A stretch of 64,000 bases of DNA, taken from assembly GCA_963970005.1 (NCBI GenBank), contig CAXAMN010026805.1, forward strand, positions 1,390,658-1,454,657, read 5' to 3'. This stretch comes from Durusdinium trenchii. Its lineage: Eukaryota > Sar > Dinophyceae > Suessiales > Symbiodiniaceae. The notes beneath the pieces are model-generated. The model did not search any database. It saw only the letters and a program-made list of their open reading frames with translations, and was not told the origin of the DNA. A program made the translations under genes and the position numbers. This document shows positions 12,038-23,019 of this stretch, piece after piece. The stretch's first letter is position 1. Each line of letters opens with the position of its first letter.

Positions 12038-13108
12038 GTGAGACTGTGCCCCAAAAAGGCTGGTATCTGGGAAGGTGCATTCCAACCAAAATAGCTAAGA
12101 AATAACTACTTTATACAATATTTGGAGCTGGCGCTTTGAGCCCCTGATGTGGCATGTTTGACATTTGTCCACGTGGAATAGGCAGGAAACATGGTGCCAT
12201 TTGGTGCCAACATTAGGTTTCACTCCCAGCCGTTCCAGTGCAGTCTTACTCTGAAAAGTGGATGCTTCGATTTGGACAATAAGAACAAATGCGAGGCTTA
12301 CCCCCTTGTTTTAGAGACCAAAGCCAAAAGCCACCATGACAAGTCACAAGATCATCGAACATTCACTCAATGGAACGGGCTGCGGCGCCCAGGTTTTTGT
12401 TTTGTCCTCCCACTTTGCCGAACCATAACTCTCATGACTTCAGTGGAGACATTGTTGAGCGTTGTCTTTCGGTTGAAGAGAGCTTGTCCTTGAACAGTTG
12501 CAGGAATCGAAGACTGGGCCTGCCTCCCGCCCCTCCATGGACCTATATGCCAGCACGGAAAGGATGGTTTATAGACACCCCTGACGCATTGTCCTTCCAA
12601 TAAGCACCCTTTGGGGTGGTGCTGGTATTTCAAAGACATTTAATTTACATAACTTGTAGATGTTGGTCCTTTTTGGCATGTTCCACTGCAGCCCTTTCAA
12701 TGACATGAGTGACATCCTCACGCCTGAGGGACCATCCTCAGTTCGCTTTGCCGAGGGGTGGATGCATCCAAGAAGACGGTGGAACGACGCTGGGCAGCAA
12801 TGAAACCAACTCTTTGCGACCGTGGGTGTTATCACAGGAGATACTCAACGAGTTATATAATGTTATATTATATACATACAGAGAGAGAGAGATAGAGAGA
12901 GAGAGCGAACAGTCATCGACATTTGCATCCGTTTCATAATCTCCGGGAAGTGTTGAAGGATACGGATATGTTTTCAGTCCTAGTCAGGCACTCCTCGGGT
13001 TTGTTCACGAGTAGCCGAGTAGCCAAGTAGCACAAACCTCCACATACCCCTGCTATCTCCTAGGGGAACCTCCAACGCATTTGAAACGCCGCAGCACGTC
13101 CGCGCCGC
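12038..13108. other. Stretch without a recognisable gene
   Basis: Short overlapping ORFs on both strands have no motifs. A GA dinucleotide run (12881-12905), broken by one T, is the only simple repeat. Confidence 0.4.
12881..12905. repeat. GA microsatellite
   Basis: About twelve GA dinucleotides with a single GATA interruption. Similar short GA runs occur at about 17555, 32020 and 59772. Confidence 0.9.
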
Positions 13109-13510
13109 ATGGACGACCTGGCCCTTGGAACTCAGCATCGGGACGATCCAGATTTGGTTGAAAAGCCTGGGACCCCCGGGGCTGGAACGAGGCTCATTGT
13201 AGCGATGCCATGAGCCCCTAGTAGCGTACTTGCTCCTAGTAGCGATACCCTTTGCTCCTAGTAGTGTCCTTGCTCCTAGTAGTAAGGCCAGGAGCCCCTA
13301 ATAGCTTCTTGTTCCTAGGCCGGGGCTGGAACGAGGCTCATTGCTTTCTCCTCTTTTCGTCCACAGAGCCGCTCGATTGTCGCTCGATTTGACTCCAGGA
13401 ATTTTGCAGGATTGTGGCTACGACCAGAAAGGACAGCCCGAACACAGCTGGTCATTTGCCCGAACAGGGCGGAGTGGTTTGCCTTGAACGAAAGTCTTCA
13501 GGGAGGCTGA
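13109..13510 (+). CDS. Small two-exon ORF (93 aa) interrupted by a minisatellite intron
   Basis: Exon 1 is 13109-13198 (ATG; MDDLALGTQHRDDPDL onward, 30 codons, phase 0). A 120-bp intron 13199-13318 begins GTAGCG and ends TTCCTAG. Exon 2 is 13319-13510 (63 codons and TGA), basic, containing SIVARFDSRNFAGLWLRPE. The 24 bases at 13176-13199 recur exactly at 13320-13343 across the intron, so after splicing the protein carries GAGTRLI twice in tandem. An ORF without the insertion would simply read through one copy. No family recognised; neighbouring exons may exist upstream or downstream. The frame agreement across the splice supports real coding, but a chance ORF is not excluded. Confidence 0.45.
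13176..13343 (+). repeat. CTAGTAGC minisatellite, locus 2, bounded by a perfect 24-bp direct repeat
   Basis: A 120-bp core (13200-13319) has about five units containing CTAGTAGCG, CTAGTAGTG or CTAGTAGTAAGG spaced by CTTGCTC-like spacers. On either side sits the same 24-mer (13176-13199 and 13320-13343), beginning CCGGGGCTGG and ending GGCTCATTG. This is the structure of an insertion with a long target-site duplication. GT and AG lie exactly at the array ends. Confidence 0.85.
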
Positions 13511-15141
13511 GCACCTCAGAAGTTACATGATGTGACATGGAGCTGGGGAAGACTGAGATACTGGCTGCCTCGTGGATGGGAGATCCGTGTTGGGATGTTG
13601 CAAGCTAAAGGCTGTCGGACATTTGGTGGGATTGCTGAAGCGGACCCACAAGCTTCAGATTCAGCATTGGAAAGAGGTTAAAGAAAAGTGACATTCCCAG
13701 GTTTTGGTCCGGTGGGTTTTTCTCCTCGCTGCACCGGTCTCTCCAGGGGAGCTCCAAGTGGAGCAGTTCATTCGCTTCTTTCGGCGGGCCGCACTCAGCT
13801 GGAAGAAACGGCGCTGCCACGGCTGAAACGTCGGACGCTTTCGCTCAGCTGAAACGGCGGAAGATGGCTCGCGGCGGCCTATTCTTTAAGAACATGGGGC
13901 GCATTGGGGCACTGTAGACACTCGTTGTTGGAGGGAAGGAAAAGAATTGCAGGATAGCAACCATCTCCTTCATTGGGGCACTGGAGACACTTTCACAACA
14001 TGTTTCTGGCCTACACGTGTTCTTTTCCATATTACATACTCAGTACGGGGGCACTCTCAAAAAGCAACGAAACCGATCATGGACTCCTAAACTGATCAGC
14101 AAGGACATCAGTCGGGAACATCGTGCCGGCAGTTCGATGGCCTTACAGTCGGGTTGGTAAGAGGATGTCGGGTCTAGTGTCGGGTCTATGTTGATAATTT
14201 ATCTTGTACAGTACAGTTAAGGAGGGGGAAGATCATTGCAGGGTTCCTGTGTGCACAGATCAAACTTGGTGTCAATTTGTTGCACTCACACTCAGGACAA
14301 AGGAAGAAGAGAAAACAAACAGATCTTTTGCACAATTCCTTTGTGCCACTTCTCACAGCTGTCATGCAGACACGTGCACTTTGCCAGAAGTTATGACCAC
14401 AAAGAGGTACTGGGGCCGATGTTCAATTTGTGAGCCTGTGCCCAGGGCAACAGAGAGGCTTGTATGGTCCGTGGACGATGAGTATAATCCCGCGTGGTCC
14501 CTGAGAGTGTCAGCCGTGGGCCGCGCCAGGCTCTCTCAGCTGTTGGGTTCGGGATGGTAGGTCCGGTTGGGCTGTTGTGAGGCAGGTCATGGCAGGTAGG
14601 TCATGGCACATCAAGCCGTTCAATTGGCTAAACGTGCTTTGGCTGAATGGAGATCAACTATTTTCAAACGGAGACCAAGGATTGAAACGAACTAATTCGA
14701 GGATTGCAGGATGTGAAGCGGAGACCAAGGTCGACTCATGCTTGACCCATTGTGGGAGGCCGGTGGGGGAGAACGTTCGGCTAGAGACATATGGGCGCAG
14801 AGGCCCCATGGGAGCAACCGCCGTGCTTCCGTGCGAAGCAGGCCCCCCTCAAAGGCTGTTTCTGGTGATGTTCCTCTACGAACATTGGCAAAGCATGTTG
14901 AAGAGCTGACGCTCATGTAGATGTAGAATCATGCAGTACCTGTTAGCACACGTTCCGAGCACAGCAGTGTCAACTTGTGATTCACGACCAAGTGAACCCA
15001 ACTGAATTGCGGCGAGCCCAAATGACTGCTGGGCTTTCTATCCATGTTGATTGTTTTGATCGGTTGATGCTGAACATGAGTTTTCTTTGTTTTCTATTTG
15101 GATCTATATATATATATATGTGGTTTTTCTTCCCGCTGCAG
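13511..15141. other. Stretch with weak coding hints only
   Basis: No recognised family. The + strand end of an ORF at about 14790-14920 (reading SKAVSGDVPLRTLAKHVEEL before a stop) looks gene-like and could be a terminal exon. A minus-strand 71-codon ORF at 13605-13820 is unsupported. Confidence 0.3.
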
Positions 15142-15405
15142 TACTCAGACTCAGCCCACTTTAGGAGTCCCAAAGTCGGTCAAAGGATCCGAAAAGGGCA
15201 CTCAGATCCCAGCACTCAGATTCTTCCTCTTCCTGTTGCTGATCTCCATTTTGGTGCTGCACCTCGAGATGAACGGGAGCCGCGAGATGCCGTGAGCCAT
15301 GCGGGGGCCGGGGGAAAGGAGAAAGAGCAGTCTGGTGATTCTAACCTCCACATACCTCCAAAGACTACTGTAGTGTCTCAAAAAACTAAACCTGTTGGTT
15401 TATGA
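15142..15405 (+). CDS. Candidate terminal exon, unknown protein (87 codons)
   Basis: A pyrimidine-rich tract ending GCTGCAG precedes an open frame of 87 codons to a TGA, hydrophilic with a Lys/Glu/Gly-rich middle (GAGGKEKEQSGDSN) and a TTVVSQKTKPVGL tail. A second + frame over part of it encodes a hydrophobic stretch (FFLFLLLISILVL), so the true frame is uncertain. No family recognised. Confidence 0.25.
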   Translation, partial: YSDSAHFRSPKVGQRIRKGHSDPSTQILPLPVADLHFGAAPRDEREPRDAVSHAGAGGKEKEQSGDSNLHIPPKTTVVSQKTKPVGL

Positions 15406-18400
15406 TATCCCACATATTTTAGTTTGTTATGCGCATGGGTGATGAACGCGTGGCTGTGAACAAGAGTAGCTTTCAAGCGCGTTCAACACCCAACATGGAC
15501 CAAATAGAACATACAGTACATTACCTCAAGATGCTAGGATGATTGATGCAGGTTCGGTGGGCAATCCTTCTCGAAAATCGCAAACTTTCTGTTCGGCTCC
15601 ACTACGTATTGGATCCTAAACCACACTCCACACCAACCGCCACCGCCACTTGCTGTTCTTTGGGGGATCCCAGAAGCACGCTTGCCCCAATACACTGGTT
15701 ACATATCGGTCTTAGGGAAGTATCGGCCTCGGGGTGTGTCACAAATATGCTGCCGCTGGATATGTTTTCATATACACTTGCAGTGCTGAACGAGCCCCCG
15801 CATGTTGCAGATGTAGAACCAATTTACCAGTGAATGAGGTATTTCTTGGTCAGTAGAACTTTATAGCTGAGGATTGTGATCTTGTTTCGAATCGAGCCGC
15901 ACACAGAGATTTGGCTGCCCTGCTGGCGAAGTTGTCGGGGAAATCGCACAGCCGAGCGGGCAGTCCAGGCGAAGCACTGTCTTGTTCAGAGTGAGTTGTC
16001 CTAGGTACAGCTGGGGCTGGGAGTGGGGTTATTAGATTATATAGAAGTTTGTGTTCATAAAGGTTTCTCAAAGATACATTGCTAGGGTCATGCATCATTC
16101 CAACTGACCTCACCTCCCCTCCATCCGCCAATCCGAACAGGTAGCATCATGTCAATCATTTTGCCGCACCTGGGTTTCCAGTTTTTGGAGACAATCTGGT
16201 GAACATGAAGGAGTGGAGCTGACATTGAGATCCAGCTGCCAATACTATATACTTGTACCTCAAGAACAGATTCCACATATCAAGCGATTCAATTGCGGCA
16301 GCGGTTTGTCCGTTTGCCACCTGTTTGTTCCTGAACCATGTTTCGGTGCAATAGGATGCATAAGGTCCATTTCGGAGCTGACGCTGCCGACGCCGCTGAT
16401 GCTGAGTTCTTCGGCCAGGGCTCTCCTGATTGCTTTGCTCGCTGTGATTGTGGGCTTTTTTTGCTTGATGCACTGGCCTCAGCATGTCTGGGCATGCATG
16501 GCGCGGCATGCAGCGAACCTCAGACCACTCCAATGCTCCTCCCGAGATGTTGCAACATCCAGCTACCCGATCCCACATGATCCCAGCGTGTTGACTGGAT
16601 TTGCTTTTCAGTGTGTCGCTGGCCGGCATGTTAACCGTGGAATCGTCAAGGGGATTGCAGAGATTGGCCAACATCCGATTTATATCACGAGAAGCCAAAC
16701 CAGCCACAAACATGTACCCCTTAATGAAAGCCACCTAAGGATTTCCTGACAACAAAGAAGCCTATTGGACTTACCTTACTCGAAAACATCTTTAAAGACT
16801 CCAGTCCAGGTGTCAAAGGCCTTGAAGCCTCACAAGTGTCACATCCTGTTCACCTGTCCAACAACTCGATTCACAAAGTGTCCCTTTACCGTGCTTCGAA
16901 CTGGACACGAGAACTTCTACGTGTTTTGCGCGCCTTCGGCGAAGAAGACGTGTGCTGTGGCGCCATGGCCGGCCTAGCGGGATTGGTGCCTTTAGCCTTT
17001 AACCTGGACGATGAGACTCCAGCATTCCTGCTCGTCCGGGCCTCGTCCGGGCCATGGCGTTTTGATAGAACAGATCGTGAGGGCAAAGTTTTGCAGCAAA
17101 CCTGTCGGTGGCATGTGGCTGGGCATACGGAAACTGCAGGGCTTGGTCTTGTAAGGCCGGATCCAAGGAAATAGGTCGACCTCATGTCGCATCAGCTGTT
17201 ACTGACTGTATAGCTCTTTTAATGACCGGTTTATTGTGGTTTGGAGCCACCAATGATGTGGCTACCATATGTTCGGCGGTGTGGTGTGGGAGTTCTGCAT
17301 GGGTGGATTTGTGTATGCTTGATTATGCTCGTGGTTAATGCATAGTGAAGACGCACCCAGAGGTTGTACGTCCATGGATGGGGGCAATGTTCGATATGCA
17401 GGTGTTAAAAGAGTACGGAGAATCCATGAACATCATAGTTCCCTTCTCCGCAAGCAGGGGTTACACCATGCCCCAACAACCTCTGAGAGGATCGTGTATG
17501 GAATTCAGCATTGAGACTTTCACCCCACTGAGACTTTCTGCAGAGAGAGCGAGAAAGAGAGAGAGAGAGAGAGCACTTTTCGTTCTGCACTTTGTGGAGA
17601 CAAACCCGCAGGACAGTGAGGCAGAGCGACTGGAGTCCTTCTCAGATCGGGAGTCCACGGAGGGAAGGACGGGACGGACACGGGAAGAAACCATTCTCAG
17701 TGGATCAACGGATGGTTTGCACTGGGGGTCTTGCGTGAAACCAGGAAAAGCGCTTTGCCCCTGGGTGTGGTGTTAGCTGCTTCAGATTGATTAGGCTGCA
17801 AAGCTGCCAAATCAGCATCTTTAGAAGGTTTGATTCCCAACTTGGCAGCACTGGATCACCTGGATGTTTGACTTGAGCTTTTTGATGACTTGAGCTTGTT
17901 TGTGTTTAATCGGATGCCCTTCGGTTGTGCAGACATGAGGGAAACATGAGGAAACTATCATTGTGGGAAGGAACATGAAGAAACTGGTCGACATCACCCA
18001 TTTAAACGGACATGTCGGACATGTCGGAGCTGGACGTTTCTCGACGTTTCTCATGGTCACCTGCAAGGCCTGGAGCCTTTTGCTGTTTGGCCTGGGAATG
18101 GCTTGATGCTTCCCTTCCGGAGTCTGCCACCCGCCAACGGGGGCGGGGGGATGAAGAAAGGGGGGCGGCGGTGTCGTTTGTGCAGCTGCAACAGCTAGGT
18201 GTGTGATGTGTGTGATCTGACCCTCACTGTATGGTGCGTTGTCATTATCAGTGGGGTGCTTGGGACAGGCGGTCTCCTCTAAAAACATATATTATATGGA
18301 CATAAAATAGCACTCCTGAAGTACATCCAGCGAACCACGTGCTGCGGCAGCTTGAAGATGACAAACTCAGGGGACCAAAGAACCCCTCATAGGGACCCGC

Positions 18401-19832
18401 CATCATTCAAAGGGTGTATTTCAATGATTTTCGAGAATCTTCACAACAACTGCCATCATGCTGTTATGGGTGCCATGGCTTTGGTTTCTCCGCGAATGCT
18501 GGTGAAAGAACATGGACAAAGACTGGATGCCTGCATGCCGGTGCTTGCTGAGATATAGGTCGCTCCCCAGCGTGCGATTTCTCCATTCAGTTTGGCTCAT
18601 GCTGATTGGTGACAGAGAACATGGCCTCAGATGCCTAGCTTTGGAGCCTCCAGGTTTACAAGCTTGAGGTTCTCCGCGTGGTTCTGGCTATCCTCCTTGG
18701 CCGCTTGTCGCGGGAGTCGCACATCGTCGAGGTGGTTGCAAGCAAGATAGGCTGACTCAAACTCAGAAGCGGTTTTGACATCACGAAGACATAAGAATCA
18801 GATTTGTTCGGTGCAAACAGGCCAGCTTCTGGGGTTTCATGGCTGGTGTTGGGTATAATTAGCAATTTGATCTAGTTTGTCACCCAGGGCCCGGGTCACG
18901 CTACAATCAGGATCAACTACATTCAGCTACTTGGGGTATCAGGACCCAGGACCCAGGTGGCCCTTTGTCGATTGCGAGGGTAGGAAAGGTGAGAGGATGG
19001 GACGAAACTACCTGCTGCTGTACCTCTCGACTCCAACAAGCATCCCGGTATTTCGTAGCAATTCCATGGTGTTCCATGTTCCCTTAACAGCAACACGATT
19101 TGAGCCCTTCGACCAGGCATTGTGCTCGTTGGTGTGCCCATCGTCCTGCAGGATTTCCCAGCATCTCGGCAGGAAATTGCAGCGACCGAACGACCGGACA
19201 ACATGGACCCTGAACATCAACATGCCTTGATGAGGTCATGAAATTGTTGAACCACTTCAAGCTTCTTCAATTTCCTTTGCGTACCGCGTTGGCGGGATTT
19301 TTCATGCGGACTAATGATGCCGGAATGTGTGTCTTGCAGCGAACTGTGTTTTGCGCGCAGGAGCCGCAAGCACTGTCTTTCTTCGCGATTATCGGGCTAT
19401 ATGTGGCATGGGCGCTTGTACAGCAACTGTGCGAAAAATTGTCAATCGCGGGGGAGGAACCAAACATGAAGCAGAATATATATATATAAGGATAGACAGA
19501 AGACTAACATGATATCCTTCAATGCTTGTTGATTGTTTTCCAGCAGTTTTCTCGGCTGCTACAAGTCAACCACAAAATATCAATTAAAATCACACTAATA
19601 TGCATATATATATATATTATATACATATATTGCATGTATTTACAGCCTTCGGCATGCCGCCGGCCACCAGCTCGAGCCCGCATTGGCAGGCAGCCTAATG
19701 ATGCTTATTAACAGTGTTCCACAGTTCTATTTTCGTTCCAAGGCAGGGACAAGATCACCTCTTCTAGGCTGAAGCAGCTATATAATCCGGCACGTCTCTT
19801 TGATTCGCTTTTTCCTGTTCTCGCAGAAAGTC
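15406..19832. other. Stretch without a recognised gene
   Basis: Several overlapping ORFs (for example 16213-16749 +, 16156-16734 -, 17345-17776 +, 17821-18288 -) compete on both strands without motifs. A + frame at about 16990-17174 (LDDETPAFLLVRASSGPWRF) is the most gene-like and could be a terminal exon. TA and GA microsatellites occur at about 17555, 19477 and 19605. Confidence 0.35.
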
Positions 19833-19833
19833 G

Positions 19834-20050
19834 CTGTCGAAACATCCGCGCGCAGAAACAAGCCGTAGATTGAAACCAACCGGGGCAGGGCAGGCTGTCG
19901 AAACATCCGCGCGGAGAAACAAACCGTAGATTGAAACCAACCGTAGATTGAAACCAATGGAAGCCAACGCAAGCCAGACGAAGCAAGACAATCCATGAAA
20001 CCAATGGAAACCAACACAAGCCAGACGAAGCAAGACAATCCACAAAACCG
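19834..20050. repeat. Two-module repeat cluster (modules A, A, B, B)
   Basis: Module A (CTGTCGAAACATCCGCG onward to TAGATTGAAACCAA) is present at about 19834-19880 and 19894-19940. Module B (AAACCAATGGAAGCCAACGC onward through GACGAAGCAAGACAATCCA) is present at about 19951-19996 and 19998-20043. Minus-strand ORFs here are repetitive translations of these modules. Confidence 0.85.
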
Positions 20051-20487
20051 GTACTTGAAAATGAGTCTTCTTCCAAACGACTTGGCCTTTTGCATGTTTT
20101 CCTTGTCAGATCGTTTTTTGGACCGTCTTGAGGAATTGCGAGTCGCACAAGATATTCATATATATTCTTTTTCACATACAGAAGGCTTCAAAGCGACCGA
20201 AGAATTTCTTGATCTGGCATGATTTGTCGTTTTTTCTCTCCAAACCGTTCGAAATGAAAGACCCAGAATGACATCGAACAACAATACCCTGCTCAATCAT
20301 ACTTGTTGGTGCATTGGAGTTGCACATTTGGCTGTGTGAGTTTGTTGATGTTTATTTCAAGGTTGTTTGACCATGAAATGGAACGAATCCGAATCAGAGG
20401 TTGTCTATTCTGATCCAGCGATCGACATGTCTCAGTCCAATCACCTTCGGCGTAGAGAGAGGGAAGGGGGGGAGGGGGGCGCCTCAG

Positions 20488-20575
20488 GCTGTCGAAAAAT
20501 CCGCGCGGAGATACAAGCCGTAGATTGAAACCAACACAAGCAATACTAACCAAAACAATCCACAAAACACGCCGG
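20488..20575. repeat. Third copy of the A/B module repeat
   Basis: A module A copy (CTGTCGAAAAATCCGCGCGG) is joined directly to a diverged module B (ending AAAACAATCCACAAAACAC). The same A-B order as at 19.8 kb indicates one composite family. Confidence 0.75.
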
Positions 20576-21105
20576 CAGGCCGGCGGATGTACCACTTGGA
20601 TTGGACGCTATGAGTTTCTGAGTGCTGCCGGCCAGCTGCTGGTCCAAGCTCTTCATGTACGCTGCCAAGATTTGAAAGAAGGGGTGCCAGCCCAATGTTT
20701 ATCCTGAAGGGATCAATTATGGTGACCACTTTGCCTTCCAGAACAATTATCACCCCTATCCTGGTGAATGGTGGTGAATGTTACGAACTTGCCACCTGAG
20801 TTTTACAGTGCCAAAGGGCTTAACAGCAAATCGGCTGCGACACCCGCCCAATGTGAAGAAAACAGCCAAACCCGACCGATTTGAACGGACCCCGCGAGCG
20901 ATCTGCAACAGCCTGAGACAAAAGGGGTGAATCAACCCCTTGGGGGCACAGCACAAAGACAAGAGATAGATGACAGACTCAGAGGAGAAATTCATGAAAG
21001 AGTGATTTCAAACTCAGGAACAAACTGGTGAGGATTTATAGTTCCTCTACTCGTCCAACACAGGCGAGTGACTTCCGACCGGCCCTTTACAAAAGCGTCC
21101 GATTT

Positions 21106-21129
21106 GAGGGTTTAGGGTTTAGGGTTTAG
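21106..21129 (+). repeat. Interstitial telomere-type repeat (TTTAGGG)3
   Basis: Three head-to-tail TTTAGGG units, preceded by GAGGG and followed by an A-run. TTTAGGG is the plant-type telomere repeat also reported from dinoflagellates. A tract this short suggests a healed break or telomerase-made scar rather than a chromosome end. Confidence 0.8.
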
Positions 21130-21206
21130 AAAAAACGTGTCCAGAACATCCCAGAACTACAGTGGTTTCAGAGTAGATGGCACAAACTTGCTCCAAGATG
21201 TCTTGT

Positions 21207-21247
21207 AGATGGGGGGCCATATAAACCGCATTAAACCACCAAACTTG
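21207..21247. repeat. Dispersed repeat, copy B (pairs with 10987)
   Basis: It begins AGATGGGGGGCCATATAAAC and aligns with 10987-11028 with one indel. It starts 78 bp after the telomere-type tract. Confidence 0.6.
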
Positions 21248-22731
21248 CGGATGGCAATGTTTGCCGAAGACTCGAAGACCATTCTGGGCGAAACCGAAAC
21301 CATCTCTTTTCTCCGACCGGCTAACATCGCGTGGAAGGAAACCATGTTGACCGAAACGTGCGTCAACTCGTCACGGAAACACTTGCAATCTTTGCGCATG
21401 GCTCGACACGGAAAGCAGAGAAGGCGTCTTCAAGCTTCTCATCCCAGCTGGAACAGACACGTTCGCTTGAGATTCCATTATTTGGATCCAGCAATCCCGC
21501 AGTGCCGTCGCTTTGTCTCTAGTCGCGCACGTCGTCCACGCGTCTCGCCGCAGGTGGGTCGGATTTGGGCGCAGCTCACAGCAGAGCAAGTGGATCATCT
21601 CGGCTCACACAATGACCTTGGTGAGTTCTACTTCCAGGTTTGGCAGGTCACACGCCCGCGCCGCCGACGGCGCTCACCAGTCGCGACCTTGGACTTGGGC
21701 CCGATGGATGTGGGCAGAGTGGTAAGGAACACGTCAAAAATCGTCAAAGTATCACATTCACTCCATGCAAATTCCATAGTAGCTATACTAAGACAGCTTG
21801 GAAGAACAGGAATATAAACAACATGAAACCCCAAATGAGAGCGAGAGAGAGACTGAATCGTTCACAGTTGTGCTGGTTTCCCGGCCACAACGTTTGTTTG
21901 TTATCCCTTTTCTAGGATTCTAGGGCCGCTGGTGGATCTCAAATGATTTTAAGATGCATTCCGGATCCCCCAGATGTGCGGTGCATCTTTGGTTTCAGCG
22001 TTTGTTGGGTTTCAGGTGAGGTCGAACGGGAGGCGGGCGGGGGATGAAGCCGACGGTCTCAGTCTTGAGGCTGCGGTCTCCGTCCGTGACATGGTAGGTG
22101 CGCTGGGAGAGGGCGGAGGGATCTGCATTCCAACCAGGGGTGCCCAGCTGAATGTGTATGTTGCACATCAGTTGCGCTGATGTTGTGTTGAAATATGTTG
22201 AAATGACTGGCGGATGGTCCCAACTTCCACCTGCGCCGGGGACGTCCTTAGGCATCCGACGGTTCATCCGGCGGTTCATCCACGTGTCCCATTGGATCGT
22301 GGCGGTTGATGCCGGTCGTGTGGCATGGTATGACCAAAGCATGCTTATAAAAATGATTCGACCACTGAACATATCCAAATTAGGAACTGTTCCTAGGGTT
22401 TAAGGCCGGATCTTCCTCCATCAGACCATTGGACATGTTCCTGGCCACTGCTTGGAAGTCTCAAATCCACCATGTTTCGGCCTTCAGCTCGCCGCTTGGA
22501 ACTTTGCAGGTGTACAAGTTTTATCACCATTGCGTTCGGTGACGAGCTGCTGTTGCTGCTGCTTGGCGGCTGTCGGAGACGGCGGAGACGGCGGCATGCC
22601 GTCGACGGGCGAGAGTGAGCGGCCATCCGCTTGGGCCGATGTCAGATGGTCTGAAGAGTTCGTTTTGCGTTTGATTCACCACAGCGGCGGGAACTGCCGA
22701 GCTCAAATGTCCGGAGCCCCCGAGGTTATCA
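21248..22731. other. Stretch with possible exons, none identified
   Basis: A + strand frame after an AG at about 21549 reads VGRIWAQLTAEQVDHLGSHN and runs into GTGAGT near 21622, consistent with an internal exon of unknown function. The upstream exons of the RING gene (first Cys pair) should lie just before 22732 but were not identified with confidence. Confidence 0.3.
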
Positions 22732-23019
22732 AGACTTTGCCGAAGCCGAGCCCGAGAATCCAGCGATCGTCCTGCAATGCGGCCACATGTTCTGCCTCAA
22801 CTGTATTGATGCCTGGCGGCACACTTGTGAAGCAAAAACGGTCATTAGACACATCCTGACAGCTTCTAAAGCCTTTGTGTCACCTGTCCACATGTTCCAC
22901 TAGGCCTCGAAACAGTTTTCATCAATTTCTCCCCGGCCGAGGCCTGCTGGTCGAGCTCCGGCAGAAGTAATTCCGGCACATGCCCGGTGTGTAGATATGA
23001 TTTCTCTGCCGAGTTGTAG
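22732..23019 (+). CDS. RING-finger protein, last two exons (partial)
   Basis: Exon 22732-22826 reads DFAEAEPENPAIVLQCGHMF then CLNCIDAW. A GT donor (GTGAAG, 22827) and an AG at 22903 join it to exon 22904-23019, recreating a Cys codon across the junction. The second exon carries GTCPVCRYDFSAEL and a TAG stop at 23017-23019. Together they give C-x-H-x2-C-x2-C and C-P-x-C, the second half of a RING domain; the first Cys pair must lie in an upstream exon. RING proteins are usually E3 ubiquitin ligases binding E2 enzymes. The reading of the join is supported by exact phase and by the expected motif spacing. Substrate and localisation are unknown. Confidence 0.6.

Noticed and set aside
16156..16749. 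Overlapping 178-codon (+) and 192-codon (-) ORFs
   Set aside because: They are mutual shadows with no motif or splice context on either strand.
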